From assembly GCA_023397655.1 (NCBI GenBank), contig JAEWTW010000045.1, positions 1 through 64,000 on the forward strand: a DNA stretch of 64,000 nucleotides, read 5' to 3'. The DNA is from Bacillota bacterium (GTDB lineage Bacteria; Bacillota; Clostridia; Christensenellales; SZUA-584). How positions within the stretch are numbered: the first letter of the stretch is position 1; each line of letters begins with the position of its first letter. Positions 1-8,906 of the stretch are shown in pieces. Under the pieces are notes generated by a model. The model did no database searches and was not told where the DNA came from. It worked only from the letters and a program-made list of their open reading frames with translations. The position numbers and the translations under genes were made by a program.

Positions 1-1
1 G

Positions 2-208
2 GTGCTGCGCACCATCAAGCAGCTCGCGGCGGAGCACATGACGATGATCGTGGTCACGCACGAGATGGGCTTCGCAGGCGAGGTTGCCAAAGAGGTGGTG
101 TTCATGGACGAGGGCTACGTGATCGAGCGGGGCACGCCGGACGAGGTGCTGCGCAACCCCAGCCAGCAGCGCACGCGCGACTTCATGAGCAAGCTGCTTT
201 CCGTATAG
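2..208 (+). CDS. Amino-acid ABC transporter ATP-binding protein, C-terminal fragment (GlnQ type)
   Basis: This is the last 68 residues of a polar amino-acid ABC transporter ATPase, cut by the left window edge; the GTG at base 2 is only the first codon in view, not a real start. The switch histidine lies in VVTHEMGFA, followed by the strand VVFMDEGYVIERGTP and the typical end RTRDFMSKLL, which together are characteristic of the GlnQ/HisP branch. It would power uptake of glutamine, cystine or another polar amino acid on the cytoplasmic face of the membrane. The substrate cannot be told from this fragment. The downstream 124 bp up to base 332 shows no convincing gene or strong terminator. Confidence 0.85.
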   Translation: MLRTIKQLAAEHMTMIVVTHEMGFAGEVAKEVVFMDEGYVIERGTPDEVLRNPSQQRTRDFMSKLLSV

Positions 209-332
209 TGTTCTGTATAGGAGTCAGCACCGCGCATATAAAAGGTGTCCCCCTGATAATCACAACCTTTTGATTGTACTTTTTTTCGCTTTTTTGGGCC
301 TGTTCAAAGATCATAAAATGATGAGCTTCTGT

Positions 333-1016
333 TTATTCCGCACCAGCACCGAATGTGATGGATTCTACAACATCCTCATCACTGAGCTGGAAATGGACAC
401 CCCAATATACGCCGCCTAATACGATCACCTTCGCGCTGCTGTCCTCCATGTTGATCATATCGCTATAGGCGGCCCGAACCTCATCTTCACTGCTGCCGAT
501 ACCGATGCCCTTTGCTGATTTACCGCTGAAAGGGGCAAAAACGGACACCTCCTGTGTCAAGTATTCTCCCTTTTCTTCCGCAGAGGCCAGCTGCAAACTA
601 ATCCCTTTGCTCATATAGACTGCTGACATATGCCACTTGGCGTCATACTCCTGGTATTGAGCCTTCTCTACTCTTTCGGGTTGCCCCAGCAGCGCAACTA
701 TATCTGAATACGGAGTACCAAACAATATCGGTCCAACCTGATAATCAAGATCGTATTCACCAGCCGGCTCGCCATCCATCGTGATGACAATCCCAAAGTC
801 TTCTCCGAATGGGCTTATTGAAGGCTCCTCCTTGATTGCAGCAGCTGTTTCGTTCGATAGGATCTCGACATTGGCTGTAGAATCATCCGCAGTGGGAGAT
901 TGGGTTGCTTCGGGTATCTGGGGTTCCAATATAGATGTTTGAGTACATCCCGCAAAACAGAAAATCAGTATGCCAGATACGATCACAGCCAATATATGGC
1001 TCACTAATGTTTTCAT
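333..1016 (-). CDS. Putative secreted lipoprotein, unknown function
   Basis: A 227-residue protein. It starts MKTLVSH, has a hydrophobic segment, and then a lipobox (CFAGC, Cys24) that predicts export and lipid anchoring outside the membrane. A Thr/Ser/Glu-rich linker follows, then a globular part (about residues 70 to 227) with the segment VGPILFGTPYSDIVALLGQPE and the later GIGIGSSEDEVRAAY, two short repeats resembling the folding units of SmpA/OmlA-like or DUF3298-type lipoproteins. I do not recognise a specific family. The ATG is preceded by GAGGAGAAAGAG. A strong sigma-A promoter lies about 100 bp upstream, so it is probably its own transcription unit. Confidence 0.75.
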   Translation of the reverse strand: MKTLVSHILAVIVSGILIFCFAGCTQTSILEPQIPEATQSPTADDSTANVEILSNETAAAIKEEPSISPFGEDFGIVITMDGEPAGEYDLDYQVGPILFGTPYSDIVALLGQPERVEKAQYQEYDAKWHMSAVYMSKGISLQLASAEEKGEYLTQEVSVFAPFSGKSAKGIGIGSSEDEVRAAYSDMINMEDSSAKVIVLGGVYWGVHFQLSDEDVVESITFGAGAE

Positions 1017-1112
1017 CTCTTTCTCCTCATTTGACGATTTAGCCAGCTTTCAAACCGATTTAAAAGATTACTAAAACAACAAAAACAGGGTTAAGCAACC
1101 CATAATTTACTT

Positions 1113-1141
1113 ATTATAACAATATTTTTAGGGTGTTTCAA
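1113..1141 (-). promoter_or_regulatory. Sigma-A promoter of the lipoprotein gene
   Basis: Read on the minus strand the site is TTGAAA, a 17-bp spacer, then TATAAT, an almost perfect vegetative promoter. It points at the lipoprotein start at 1016. Confidence 0.75.
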
Positions 1142-1146
1142 CCAAA

Positions 1147-1187
1147 AAAGCAAACCGGATTTTTATCATTAATATCCGGTTTGCTTT
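1147..1187 (-). terminator. Rho-independent terminator after the alpha/beta hydrolase gene
   Basis: The 14-bp arms AAAGCAAACCGGAT and ATCCGGTTTGCTTT are perfect complements around a 13-nt loop. On the minus strand the hairpin is followed by TTTTTT. It lies 87 bp past the hydrolase stop codon and just before the lipoprotein promoter. Confidence 0.8.
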
Positions 1188-1273
1188 ATAGAAGGAATTA
1201 GTCTTGTCTTTTACTGCTGCGGCTGACCCATACAAAGTTGTCGGTGAAGCCAAATGTTCCGCCGTCAGGCTTT

Positions 1274-2014
1274 TTATTTAAAAAAATCCCTCAGCATCGC
1301 CACATATAGGGCCGGCTGTATCAGGCTGAATTCTCCATGCTTCATATTGGGAAGGATATGCAGCACGCTGCCTGGGATCGCTTCATGGATCAGGCCTGCA
1401 GATTGCTTCATCACGGCTAATTCCTTTTCCCCCGCCAATACCAGCACCTTAGCAGAGGTTCCGGATATGGCCTTATTCAGTGCGAAATTGCTGTTGCTCC
1501 TCGTGATATTGACCAGAGACAGTTTGGATATGCGCATACTGTCTTCGTAATACCGCTCAAATAAATGGTCTGGTATACATAAAGCCTTCGCCTGCCATTT
1601 CGCGAACCATCGCCTCTTTGTCAACCCGTAAAAAAACTTCGTCATTTCAGCCGATGCGTCAGTCCCTTTGATCGGGCATACTAGTGCGCTTTCGATGACG
1701 GCAAACCGAGTAATTGCGGGTCTTATAGTCAGCATATGTGTAACGATCTGCGCACCGATGGACAGTCCACCAAGTGCAAACACCGCACCGCCGAGGTGTT
1801 CATCAATATAAGTCAGCAGCTTATTAGCGGAATCCTCTATACTGACAAACGTTGTATGACCATCTTCTCCGTGGCCGTCTATTATGGGCGTCAACACGTG
1901 ATAATCAGCGGCCAGTTCTTTTGCCGCCACCTCCAAGGACCACCACGACAATCCGCCGCCATGCAACAGTATGACTGCTGGTTTTGACCTGTCTCCGAAC
2001 TCTTTAATGATCAT
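1274..2014 (-). CDS. Alpha/beta hydrolase family protein
   Basis: A 246-residue alpha/beta hydrolase. The oxyanion-hole motif HGGGLSWW comes early, the nucleophile elbow GLSIGAQ supplies the catalytic serine, and a C-terminal MKHGEF supplies the likely catalytic histidine; an acid probably lies in the VLAGEKE strand. The substrate is not predictable; such proteins are esterases, lipases or C-C hydrolases. The chosen ATG (2014) sits 4 bases behind GAGGG. An in-frame GTG at 2035 would add seven residues but lacks a ribosome site. The gene stands alone between two terminators. A TATAAT only about 10 bases upstream may be its -10, giving a very short leader. Confidence 0.8.
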   Translation of the reverse strand: MIIKEFGDRSKPAVILLHGGGLSWWSLEVAAKELAADYHVLTPIIDGHGEDGHTTFVSIEDSANKLLTYIDEHLGGAVFALGGLSIGAQIVTHMLTIRPAITRFAVIESALVCPIKGTDASAEMTKFFYGLTKRRWFAKWQAKALCIPDHLFERYYEDSMRISKLSLVNITRSNSNFALNKAISGTSAKVLVLAGEKELAVMKQSAGLIHEAIPGSVLHILPNMKHGEFSLIQPALYVAMLRDFFK

Positions 2015-2035
2015 CATACCCTCATTATTATACAC

Positions 2036-2061
2036 AAAAGGAGGGATGTCTCCCTCCTTTT
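2036..2061 (-). terminator. Terminator of the MacAB-like export operon
   Basis: A perfect 11-bp stem, AAAAGGAGGGA with TCCCTCCTTTT, around the loop TGTC, begins 8 bp after the permease stop codon. Runs of T occur on both strands, so it may work in both directions. Confidence 0.85.
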
Positions 2062-2068
2062 ACTAAAT

Positions 2069-3232
2069 CTACTCGTAACGTAGTGCGTCGATTGGCCTCA
2101 GCGTCGCAGCCTTGTTGGCAGGGTATATGCCGAACACCACGCCCACGAATGCCGAGAACCCGAGCGCCAGCGCCACCGTGCCCACCGACATCCCCATCGC
2201 GATGTCCATCGCCGCGCCGATGATCTGCAGGCCGAGGTACGACAGCCCCAGACCCACGACACCGCCCGCAACGGACAGCACCACCGCCTCGATCAGGAAC
2301 TGCAGCAGTATGTCGCTGCGCTGCGCGCCGATGGCCTTGCGTATGCCGATCTCGCGCGTGCGCTCCGTGACGGACACCAGCATGATGTTCATGATGCCGA
2401 TCCCGCCCACCAGCAGCGATATCGCCGCGATGCCGGACAACAGTATCGTCATCACGCTCATTACATCGTTCATGACGTCTATGATCACGTTTTGATTGAT
2501 AATGCTGTAATCGTCGTCGTCGCCCAGCTCACGGATCAAAAAGTTGTCCGTCGCATCCTCCGCCATGTCCACCGTGTCGGGGGACGACGCGGATATATAC
2601 AGCGCATCGAACTCCTTGTCGTTGAACAGCCGCTGCGCCGTGGTCAGCGGAATCAGCACGGTGGAGTCCTTGTTGGCCAGCATCGTATCCGACTCCTCCA
2701 GCAGCCCCACCACCGTGAAGTCGAAACCGGCCATGGAGAGGGTATTGCCGATACAGTTCTCGGTGCCGAACAGTTCGTCCGCTACGTCGATGCCGATAAC
2801 GGCGCTGTACGCGTGGGACTCTACGTCCACATCGCTGATGAACCGCCCCTGCCTGATCACCTGTCCGGTGATATCCTGATATTTGCGCGTGATGCCCTCC
2901 ACGCTGTAGTCGTCGTCCGTCACGTCCGCGCGTATGTTTTCGGTCCGCGTCACCACACCCGTCACGCCGTATATCGAACTGTCTTCCTCCAGCTCGGAAA
3001 GGTCGCTGACCGTGAGGTAAGTGGGCTGCACGCCGCGGAACGACACCTGCAGCAGGTTGGACCCCAGGCTCTCAATCTGCCCGGTAATCTCGCCCGTCGC
3101 GCCCTGCACCACGGAGATCAGCAGCGTCACCGCCACCACGCCGATAATAATGCCCAGCATGGTGAGAAACGAGCGCATCTTGTTGCCCTTGAGCGCAACG
3201 AATGCCATTTTGAACGCCTGTGAGAATTTCAT
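2069..3232 (-). CDS. MacB-like ABC transporter permease (FtsX fold)
   Basis: A 387-residue permease with the usual MacB-type layout. It has one N-terminal membrane helix after RSFLTMLGIIIGV, a large extracytoplasmic domain (about residues 50 to 265), and three C-terminal helices with the FtsX signature around NIMLVSVTERTREIGIRKA. The ATPase domain is a separate upstream gene; the two reading frames overlap by 4 bases (ATGA), indicating translational coupling. Together with the adaptor it should form a trans-envelope exporter of peptides, antibiotics or lipids. The substrate is unknown. Confidence 0.9.
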   Translation of the reverse strand: MKFSQAFKMAFVALKGNKMRSFLTMLGIIIGVVAVTLLISVVQGATGEITGQIESLGSNLLQVSFRGVQPTYLTVSDLSELEEDSSIYGVTGVVTRTENIRADVTDDDYSVEGITRKYQDITGQVIRQGRFISDVDVESHAYSAVIGIDVADELFGTENCIGNTLSMAGFDFTVVGLLEESDTMLANKDSTVLIPLTTAQRLFNDKEFDALYISASSPDTVDMAEDATDNFLIRELGDDDDYSIINQNVIIDVMNDVMSVMTILLSGIAAISLLVGGIGIMNIMLVSVTERTREIGIRKAIGAQRSDILLQFLIEAVVLSVAGGVVGLGLSYLGLQIIGAAMDIAMGMSVGTVALALGFSAFVGVVFGIYPANKAATLRPIDALRYE

Positions 3233-4095
3233 GCCTTCTCACCCCCGTCTGTGCCGCTGTCCCGGCTTACTTCTTCTGCTTTCAGCTTGTTTTTCTTTTT
3301 TTCTTTATCCTTTTTATCGCCTTTGCCGTTCTTATCCGATTTATCGGGTTTTTCAGCCTTTTCCTTCTTCTCGCCTTTTTCCTTTTTGCCGCTTTTTCCA
3401 GCGCCGCCGTCAGCACCGGAATTACTGCGGATATCTCGCTCAATGCGTCCGTCACGCATCTGGAGCTGCCGGCTGGCCATGTTCGCAATGTCGTTGTCGT
3501 GTGTGATCAGCAGTATGCCCCGTCCTTCCCGGTTCAGTTCCGTCAGTATGCTCATGATCTCACTGCCGGAACGCGAGTCCAGATTGCCTGTCGGCTCGTC
3601 AGCCAGTATCAGCGTGGGCCGCGTTGCGATTGCCCGCGCGATTGCCACGCGCTGCTGCTGCCCGCCAGACAGCTCGCTCGGCTTGTGGTGCATGCGGTTG
3701 GTCAGCCCCACCTTGTCCAGCGATTCCATCACGCGCTTTTTGCGTTCTCCCATGGGCAGCCCCTGATAGATCATCGGCAGCTCCACGTTTTCGTACGCGG
3801 TCAGCTTAGGGAGCAGGTTGAACTGCTGAAATATGAAGCCGATCTCTCGGTTGCGTATCTCGCCCAGCTGCCGTTCGGTGTAGTCGTCGATCAGCTGGCC
3901 GTTCAGCCGGTACTCGCCCTCGTCAGCCAGGTCCAGACAGCCAATAATGTTCATCAGCGTGGACTTGCCGCTGCCTGACGGGCCGATCACCGCCACAAAC
4001 TCGCCGTCGCGGATCGTCGCCGACACACCGTCCAGCGCATGCACCTCTGCCTCGCCCATCTGGTATGTCTTGCGTAAGTTAAGGAGTTCTATCAT
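3229..4095 (-). CDS. MacB/LolD-like ABC transporter ATP-binding protein with charged C-terminal tail
   Basis: A 288-residue ATPase. Walker A is GPSGSGKST, the signature is LSGGQQQRVAIARA, Walker B is LILADEPTG, and the H-loop is LLITHD, so it should hydrolyse ATP. The start at 4095 follows GAGGAGG by 5 bases; an ATG at 4131 lies inside the upstream gene and is unlikely. After about residue 225 the conserved domain ends, and roughly 55 residues of Lys, Glu, Asp and Gly repeats follow (for example KKEKGEKKEKAEKPDKSDK), which is not part of the family. The gene lies between the adaptor and the permease and overlaps both slightly. Confidence 0.9.
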   Translation of the reverse strand: MIELLNLRKTYQMGEAEVHALDGVSATIRDGEFVAVIGPSGSGKSTLMNIIGCLDLADEGEYRLNGQLIDDYTERQLGEIRNREIGFIFQQFNLLPKLTAYENVELPMIYQGLPMGERKKRVMESLDKVGLTNRMHHKPSELSGGQQQRVAIARAIATRPTLILADEPTGNLDSRSGSEIMSILTELNREGRGILLITHDNDIANMASRQLQMRDGRIERDIRSNSGADGGAGKSGKKEKGEKKEKAEKPDKSDKNGKGDKKDKEKKKNKLKAEEVSRDSGTDGGEKA

Positions 4096-4108
4096 CGAAG
4101 CCTCCTCA

Positions 4109-5632
4109 TTAATTTCCGTTGCTTTCGGCATTGTTCCGGAAGTTCATCATCTGCTGCTGAGCATCTTCCTGCACCTGAGGCACCGCTACCCGGTCACCCT
4201 CGGTCAGGCCTTCCAGTATCTCAATGCTGACGCCGTCCGTGATGCCCGTCGTCACCTTATGTGTGGCGGCTACGGCGTCCTGTTCCTCGTTCAGGTCGGA
4301 TTCCAGCACCACAAATTTTTCGCCGTTAATGATTTGAATGGCCTCGGCCGGGATCACCAGCGTATTGTCGGCGCGTTTTGATATGATCTCCACATCGGCG
4401 CTCATGCCGATCATCACGCCCTCCGCCTTGGACAGCGACAGCGTCACCGTGTAATCCGTCACATTGTTTTCCGCCAAGCCGATGGGGTTGATCTTTATAA
4501 TTTCGGCTTCAAACTGCTGCTCAGGCAGCGCGTCGAACGTCACGGACGCCTTTTCACCCACTTTGATGCCCGCGATATCCAGTTCGTCGATATCCACATC
4601 GATCTTCACTGTCTCCGCGCTCTGTATGCGGAACAGCCGTGCGCCGTCCTGCACCGTCTGCTTCACATTCAAATCAAGGTCGGAGATCACGCCGTCAAAA
4701 CCCGCGCGCACCGTCAGCGCCTCAATGTCCGCCAGCACGTCATCCAGATCGTCCTCCAGATCAGCCCGGTTTTCGATCTGCGTGTATAGCTCCGCTGACA
4801 GTATCTCTCCCTCCAGCGCATAGATGCGGCTTCCGTGCGACACTTTGTCTCCCACATCCTTACGCACCTCTTCCACAATGCCGCCGCGTCCCGTCACATA
4901 AACAGGATTCTCAATCTCAACCGTGCTTTCAGCCAGTACGCTTCCATCCACAGCGGAAACCGTTGCCGCTGTGCCCGGCAGAAACTCGTCGTCCTCAAAG
5001 CTGATGATGGCTTGTCCTTCCTTGATGCTGCGTACGATGCCTGGCATACTGACGGAATCCACCGTCACCGTCACACTGTCGCCCAGCTGCAGGCCTTCAG
5101 CGCTGATCACCGTTTTCATGCGCTCGTCCGGACAAATCACAGCCAGCATGCCGGATTTCTCCATTACGGCGTCCACTGAATCGCCTTCCTTGGCATACAG
5201 CACTTTCACCACGCCCTTCACCGGCGAATATATCCTGTCCGAACCGGAGGTGCCGCGCAGCATCTGTATCGCCGCGTCCACGTCGTCGATCTGCTGCTCG
5301 ATCGAATCACGTTCGGTCTCCAGCGCGTCGCTTTCAAACACAGCGATCACGTCGTCCGCCGACACCACGTCACCGTCCTCCGCCAATACCTGCTTCACGG
5401 TGCCGGAGAATCCGGCGTATACCGTGTTATCATCCAACGGCGCCACCGTGCCCGCGCCTTTCACCTTCACTTCCACGCTGCCTCGGGTCACGTCCACGAT
5501 CTGATATATGGTTTTACCGACCGCAGCCATTCTCCGCTGCCATCCGGCGTAGCCCAGAACTGCCAGTCCCACAATCACCACCGCGACAATTATGATAACG
5601 ATTCTTTTGGTTTTGCTTTTCTTTTTTGCCAT
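4109..5632 (-). CDS. MacA/HlyD-family efflux adaptor (membrane fusion protein)
   Basis: A 507-residue adaptor. It has an N-terminal membrane anchor (IVIIIVAVVIVGLAVLGYAG) after a Lys-rich start, then lipoyl/biotinyl-like half-motifs (DGDVVSADDVIAVFE and VGDKVSHGSRIYALEG), a coiled-coil hairpin region near residues 90 to 110 and 270 to 300, and beta-barrel segments to the C-terminus. It links the ABC permease to the cell envelope. The ATG at 5632 follows GGAGGG by 6 to 7 bases; the upstream ATG at 5650 has none. It is the first gene of the three-gene operon. Confidence 0.88.
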   Translation of the reverse strand: MAKKKSKTKRIVIIIVAVVIVGLAVLGYAGWQRRMAAVGKTIYQIVDVTRGSVEVKVKGAGTVAPLDDNTVYAGFSGTVKQVLAEDGDVVSADDVIAVFESDALETERDSIEQQIDDVDAAIQMLRGTSGSDRIYSPVKGVVKVLYAKEGDSVDAVMEKSGMLAVICPDERMKTVISAEGLQLGDSVTVTVDSVSMPGIVRSIKEGQAIISFEDDEFLPGTAATVSAVDGSVLAESTVEIENPVYVTGRGGIVEEVRKDVGDKVSHGSRIYALEGEILSAELYTQIENRADLEDDLDDVLADIEALTVRAGFDGVISDLDLNVKQTVQDGARLFRIQSAETVKIDVDIDELDIAGIKVGEKASVTFDALPEQQFEAEIIKINPIGLAENNVTDYTVTLSLSKAEGVMIGMSADVEIISKRADNTLVIPAEAIQIINGEKFVVLESDLNEEQDAVAATHKVTTGITDGVSIEILEGLTEGDRVAVPQVQEDAQQQMMNFRNNAESNGN

Positions 5633-5680
5633 AAAGCCCTCCACGTCCACTATTACAGAATATAAACTTGTTTATCGGTT

Positions 5681-5710
5681 ATTCTACCAACAAACATTGT
5701 CAGCCAACAA
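5681..5710 (-). promoter_or_regulatory. Candidate promoter of the MacAB-like operon
   Basis: The minus strand reads TTGTTG, an 18-bp spacer, then TAGAAT, about 50 bp upstream of the adaptor start. It is a reasonable but not strong sigma-A match. Confidence 0.45.
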
Positions 5711-5769
5711 TAACATTTTTGTATGCTTTACAGAATATTCACATCGATGCAAGTACATATAAGTATTCC

Positions 5770-6315
5770 TTAACGCGGAATACCATATTCATTCGTTTGC
5801 ATGTCCAGAAAGAGCGGAACCTTGGGCGGATAGTATGTCATCAGCCCGTATAAGACGCTCAATGCAACAACGATAACAACGGCAAGCGCACTGAAAACAG
5901 GTCCATGCAGCCGCCTTTGAGAAACTGTCAGCTTATATGTGACAGCCATACCAAACGAGATGGTCACCAGAGAATTGACGATATCCAGCGGCAGCGTCTC
6001 CTCCATGAATTGCGAATAAATGCCGTACAGTGCCAGCATCAACGCGGGCATCAGCGCCAGTGTCACCGCAGCGGCGAACACATAATTCGGATACCGCCGC
6101 CCTGCCGTGAAATAAACCGCGATGTACCAGATCAGCGGCGGGATCAGAAACAACTTGACATGCTCCCACGGGCTTTCGTTCACCGGGCTGATAACAGCCA
6201 TAAAGCCGCACGGCAGCCACTCGTAGATGAAGTGCCACAATGTCGCGAACGCCATCACCACGAAAACGCCGACTATGCACCAGCGTCTGAGCTTCCTGTG
6301 ATCGCCTTTAACCAT
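5770..6315 (-). CDS. DUF6512-like integral membrane protein
   Basis: A 181-residue protein with about five hydrophobic segments. The motif VNESPWEHVKLFLIPPLIWY lies between the first two helices and resembles the small DUF6512 membrane family, whose function is unknown. The ATG at 6315 follows GGAG by 7 bases and starts only 13 bases past the radA stop, so the gene is probably co-transcribed and coupled with radA. Nothing in the sequence suggests a functional link to DNA repair. Confidence 0.65.
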   Translation of the reverse strand: MVKGDHRKLRRWCIVGVFVVMAFATLWHFIYEWLPCGFMAVISPVNESPWEHVKLFLIPPLIWYIAVYFTAGRRYPNYVFAAAVTLALMPALMLALYGIYSQFMEETLPLDIVNSLVTISFGMAVTYKLTVSQRRLHGPVFSALAVVIVVALSVLYGLMTYYPPKVPLFLDMQTNEYGIPR

Positions 6316-6327
6316 AACCGTCTCCAA

Positions 6328-7680
6328 TCAGATCAATACTTCCAGCGCGTCGAACACGTGCCGCACGCCGATAACCTCCATACCGTCGGGCAGCTTCAGC
6401 CCTGCGAGATTGGACTTTGGAACCACGGCTTTTTTAAAGCCCATCTTGCTGCATTCGAACAGCCGCTTTTCCACCTGCCCCACGGCGCGCACTTCGCCCG
6501 TCAGGCCCACCTCGCCCATCGCCACCGCGTCACTGATCGCCTTGTCACGAAAGCTGGACACAATGCTGGCCGCCATCGCAAGGTCCGCCGCGGGCTGCGC
6601 CAGCTTGATACCGCCCGCTACGTTTAAATATACGTCCTGATTATATAGCTTCAAGCCCATGCGCTTTTCCAGCACGGCCACCATCAGCGCCATGCGGTTA
6701 TAATCCAGCCCCGCTGCCATGCGCCGCGGCATCTGAAACGACGTGGACGAAACCAGCGCCTGTATCTCCAGCAGCACCGGACGCGTGCCCTCAATGGCCG
6801 GATACACGCATGAGCCGGAAGCATCCCGCGCACGCTCGCCCAGCAGCAGCCCGGACGGGTTCTCCACCTCGTGCATGCCGTCATCGCGCATGTCAAATAC
6901 GCCAATTTCGTTGGTGGACCCAAAGCGGTTCTTCACCGCGCGTAATATGCGGAACGTGCCTTGACGCTCACCCTCGAAATACAGCACGGTGTCCACCATG
7001 TGCTCCACCACACGCGGCCCCGCGATCGCCCCTTCCTTAGTCACATGCCCGATGATGAACACCGCCGCGCCGCTCGTCTTGGCCTCGCGTGTCAGCTGTG
7101 CGGCACACTCCTTGATCTGGGAGAGGCTGCCCGCCGCCGGCCCCAGCCGCGACGAGTACAGCGTTTGTATCGAATCCACCACCACGAAGTCGGGTGCGGT
7201 CTCACGCATGCGCAGTATGCAGCTGTTCAGTTCCGTCTCCGCCAGCAGCCTGATATCTCCATGAACACCCAGCCGCCCGGCACGCAGCCGCACCTGCCGC
7301 AGCGATTCCTCGCCGGAGATGTACAGCACCTTCTTGCCCGAGCGCGCCACCACGTCCGCAACCTGCAAAAACAGCGTGGACTTACCGATGCCCGGCTCAC
7401 CACCCGCCAGCACCACGGATCCTTCCACCACGCCCGATCCCAGCACGCGGTCCAGCTCCGCAAAGCCGGTAGACCAGCGTGCGTTATCCTCCAGCGACAC
7501 ATCCTTCAGCAGCACAGCCGGTTCACCCATTACCCCAGCTGCTGCGAGCGCCGGTCCTGCCGGAGCCACCACCTCTTCCTCCAGTGTGTTCCACGATTTG
7601 CACGTCGGGCACTGCCCCAGCCATTTGGCGCATCTGTAGCCGCACTCGCCGCAGACGAACGCGGTTTTCTCCTTTGCCAT
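6328..7680 (-). CDS. radA: DNA repair protein RadA
   Basis: A 450-residue protein of normal family length. The N-terminal zinc finger has CGECG and CPTC pairs (about residues 10 to 28). Walker A is GEPGIGKST, the RadA-specific motif KNRFGS follows, and the C-terminal Lon-like domain contains the GEVGLTGEVRAV segment. RadA is a helicase-like RecA paralogue that drives branch migration of recombination intermediates in the cytoplasm. The TATAAT of a sigma-A promoter lies 33 bp upstream. The small membrane protein gene follows directly. Confidence 0.97.
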   Translation of the reverse strand: MAKEKTAFVCGECGYRCAKWLGQCPTCKSWNTLEEEVVAPAGPALAAAGVMGEPAVLLKDVSLEDNARWSTGFAELDRVLGSGVVEGSVVLAGGEPGIGKSTLFLQVADVVARSGKKVLYISGEESLRQVRLRAGRLGVHGDIRLLAETELNSCILRMRETAPDFVVVDSIQTLYSSRLGPAAGSLSQIKECAAQLTREAKTSGAAVFIIGHVTKEGAIAGPRVVEHMVDTVLYFEGERQGTFRILRAVKNRFGSTNEIGVFDMRDDGMHEVENPSGLLLGERARDASGSCVYPAIEGTRPVLLEIQALVSSTSFQMPRRMAAGLDYNRMALMVAVLEKRMGLKLYNQDVYLNVAGGIKLAQPAADLAMAASIVSSFRDKAISDAVAMGEVGLTGEVRAVGQVEKRLFECSKMGFKKAVVPKSNLAGLKLPDGMEVIGVRHVFDALEVLI

Positions 7681-7712
7681 CGCTGCCCCCTTCAGAAATC
7701 TCTTTGAATACC

Positions 7713-7740
7713 ATTATATAGCCTTTCTTCCGGGGCGCAA
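7713..7740 (-). promoter_or_regulatory. Promoter of radA
   Basis: The minus strand reads TTGCGC, a 16-bp spacer, then TATAAT. The -10 is consensus and the -35 is half conserved. Confidence 0.5.
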
Positions 7741-7829
7741 GGGCAGAAACCCGTGTCTCATCACGAAAGTGAGCTTTGATGCCGCAAAGCGCGGGCTCCA
7801 TAAACGCCCTTCGTCGGAAAATAAGAAAA

Positions 7830-7854
7830 GGCCCCGGATTCATTCTCCGAAGCC
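7830..7854 (-). terminator. Terminator after the EF-hand-like protein gene
   Basis: The minus strand reads GGCTTCGGA, a 7-nt loop, then TCCGGGGCC (pairing includes two G-U pairs), followed by TTTTC. It starts about 20 bp past the stop codon at 7875. Confidence 0.7.
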
Positions 7855-7874
7855 CTGCTGTTTTGAGTTAATGC

Positions 7875-8906
7875 TTACAGCGACAGATCGATATGGTGGA
7901 TGGTACCCGCTGTCCCGTTTTCACGCAGATAGACGGAGCTGCTCCTTATTTGCCCATACTCCTCATCCGTATTTTTCAGTTCAAACGGCGAGCTGACCTC
8001 CTGCAGGTATATAGCCCCTATGCCCACTTCCGCCAGCCTTACCAGCGTCTTCTCGCCGCTCTCAGACAGCGTCAGTATCGACAGCCGCGCAAACACATCA
8101 TCCGATTCATCGATCCAGCCGTTGCGATCCAGGTCATAGACGCGCAGTTCCGCAAAACCGTTGCCGCTCTCCGGCCCGAACAGCTCGCTTCCATCGCCTA
8201 TCATGCCGTCTTCATTGCGATCCAAAGCCAGAAAACCGCTGCCGCCCGTCGCGAATGCGATCTGCTCCAGCGTACCGTCGCTGTCCAGATCAAAATCCAC
8301 CCGGCTGCGGCTCAGGCTCGGCGCACTGCCGTCCATCACCACCACCAACGGATCAATCTTCGCCGCATCGCCCATGCGCAGGCTCATGCTGCTCTGCTGA
8401 TAATACGACCTGGACATGCTGAAATCCAGCGAAAACGAGATCGTCTTGCCGTCCGTAGTGGTCACCGTGCCGCCGGAATTAAACCGGATGCTCTCGCTCT
8501 CCGCGACAGTCTCCTGATATTCGTAAATAAGACCCCAGCCGTCTCTCGCCTGCACCGGACTCATGTCCTTGGGCATAGGCGCAGCCTCGCCGGAAGAATC
8601 CAGCTGCGGTGTTTTCACCTGAAGCTTAATATGCTTGCCTGTCATCTGATACACAAGCGCTTCAATCAGCCGGAGCTTGGTTTCTGTTTTCTGGTCCTGA
8701 CATTCCTCCGCGCCATCATTACTGGTCTTGCCTGTTTTGGACGCAGACTGCTCATAAGCCTGTTGATTGATCTCGACAACAAATGACGCATCATCTTCAG
8801 CGGGCTGTGTGCCGTCAGCCCAGATTGTCAGCTTTTCAGAAGCATCCCTGCTCTTGTTCAGCCTGTGCAGACAATCCTGCTGTACGCTGTAATTTTGAAT
8901 TTTCAT
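7875..8906 (-). CDS. Protein with EF-hand-like calcium loops, predicted SigD regulon member
   Basis: A 343-residue protein that I cannot assign to a named family. It starts MKIQNYSVQQ after GGAGG (8-base spacing); upstream in-frame ATGs lack a ribosome site. There is no signal peptide or membrane helix. The C-terminal part (about residues 195 to 285) contains Asp-rich loops DFDLDSDGTLE, ALDRNEDGMIGDGSELFG and VYDLDRNGWIDESDD, resembling EF-hand or dockerin calcium sites. A consensus SigD promoter lies about 75 bp upstream, so it is probably expressed with the flagellar late genes. A role in motility or at the cell surface is inference only. Confidence 0.75.
   Translation of the reverse strand: MKIQNYSVQQDCLHRLNKSRDASEKLTIWADGTQPAEDDASFVVEINQQAYEQSASKTGKTSNDGAEECQDQKTETKLRLIEALVYQMTGKHIKLQVKTPQLDSSGEAAPMPKDMSPVQARDGWGLIYEYQETVAESESIRFNSGGTVTTTDGKTISFSLDFSMSRSYYQQSSMSLRMGDAAKIDPLVVVMDGSAPSLSRSRVDFDLDSDGTLEQIAFATGGSGFLALDRNEDGMIGDGSELFGPESGNGFAELRVYDLDRNGWIDESDDVFARLSILTLSESGEKTLVRLAEVGIGAIYLQEVSSPFELKNTDEEYGQIRSSSVYLRENGTAGTIHHIDLSL

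Noticed and set aside
2492..3223. Long open frame (243 codons) on the plus strand opposite the permease
   Set aside because: His/Arg/Gln-rich composition typical of an antisense shadow, no ribosome site, fully inside a well-supported ABC permease gene.
6961..7707. Long open frame (248 codons) on the plus strand opposite radA
   Set aside because: Shadow of radA with biased composition and no family motif.
7735..7810. Plus-strand stretch resembling a c-di-GMP-I (GEMM) riboswitch (GGGCAGAAACC, CACGAAAGTG, CCGCAAAGC)
   Set aside because: It faces away from radA and into the antisense side of the EF-hand-like gene, so no gene would be controlled. GCTTTG/CAAAGC also explains it as a simple hairpin, and the conserved 3' half of GEMM is missing.
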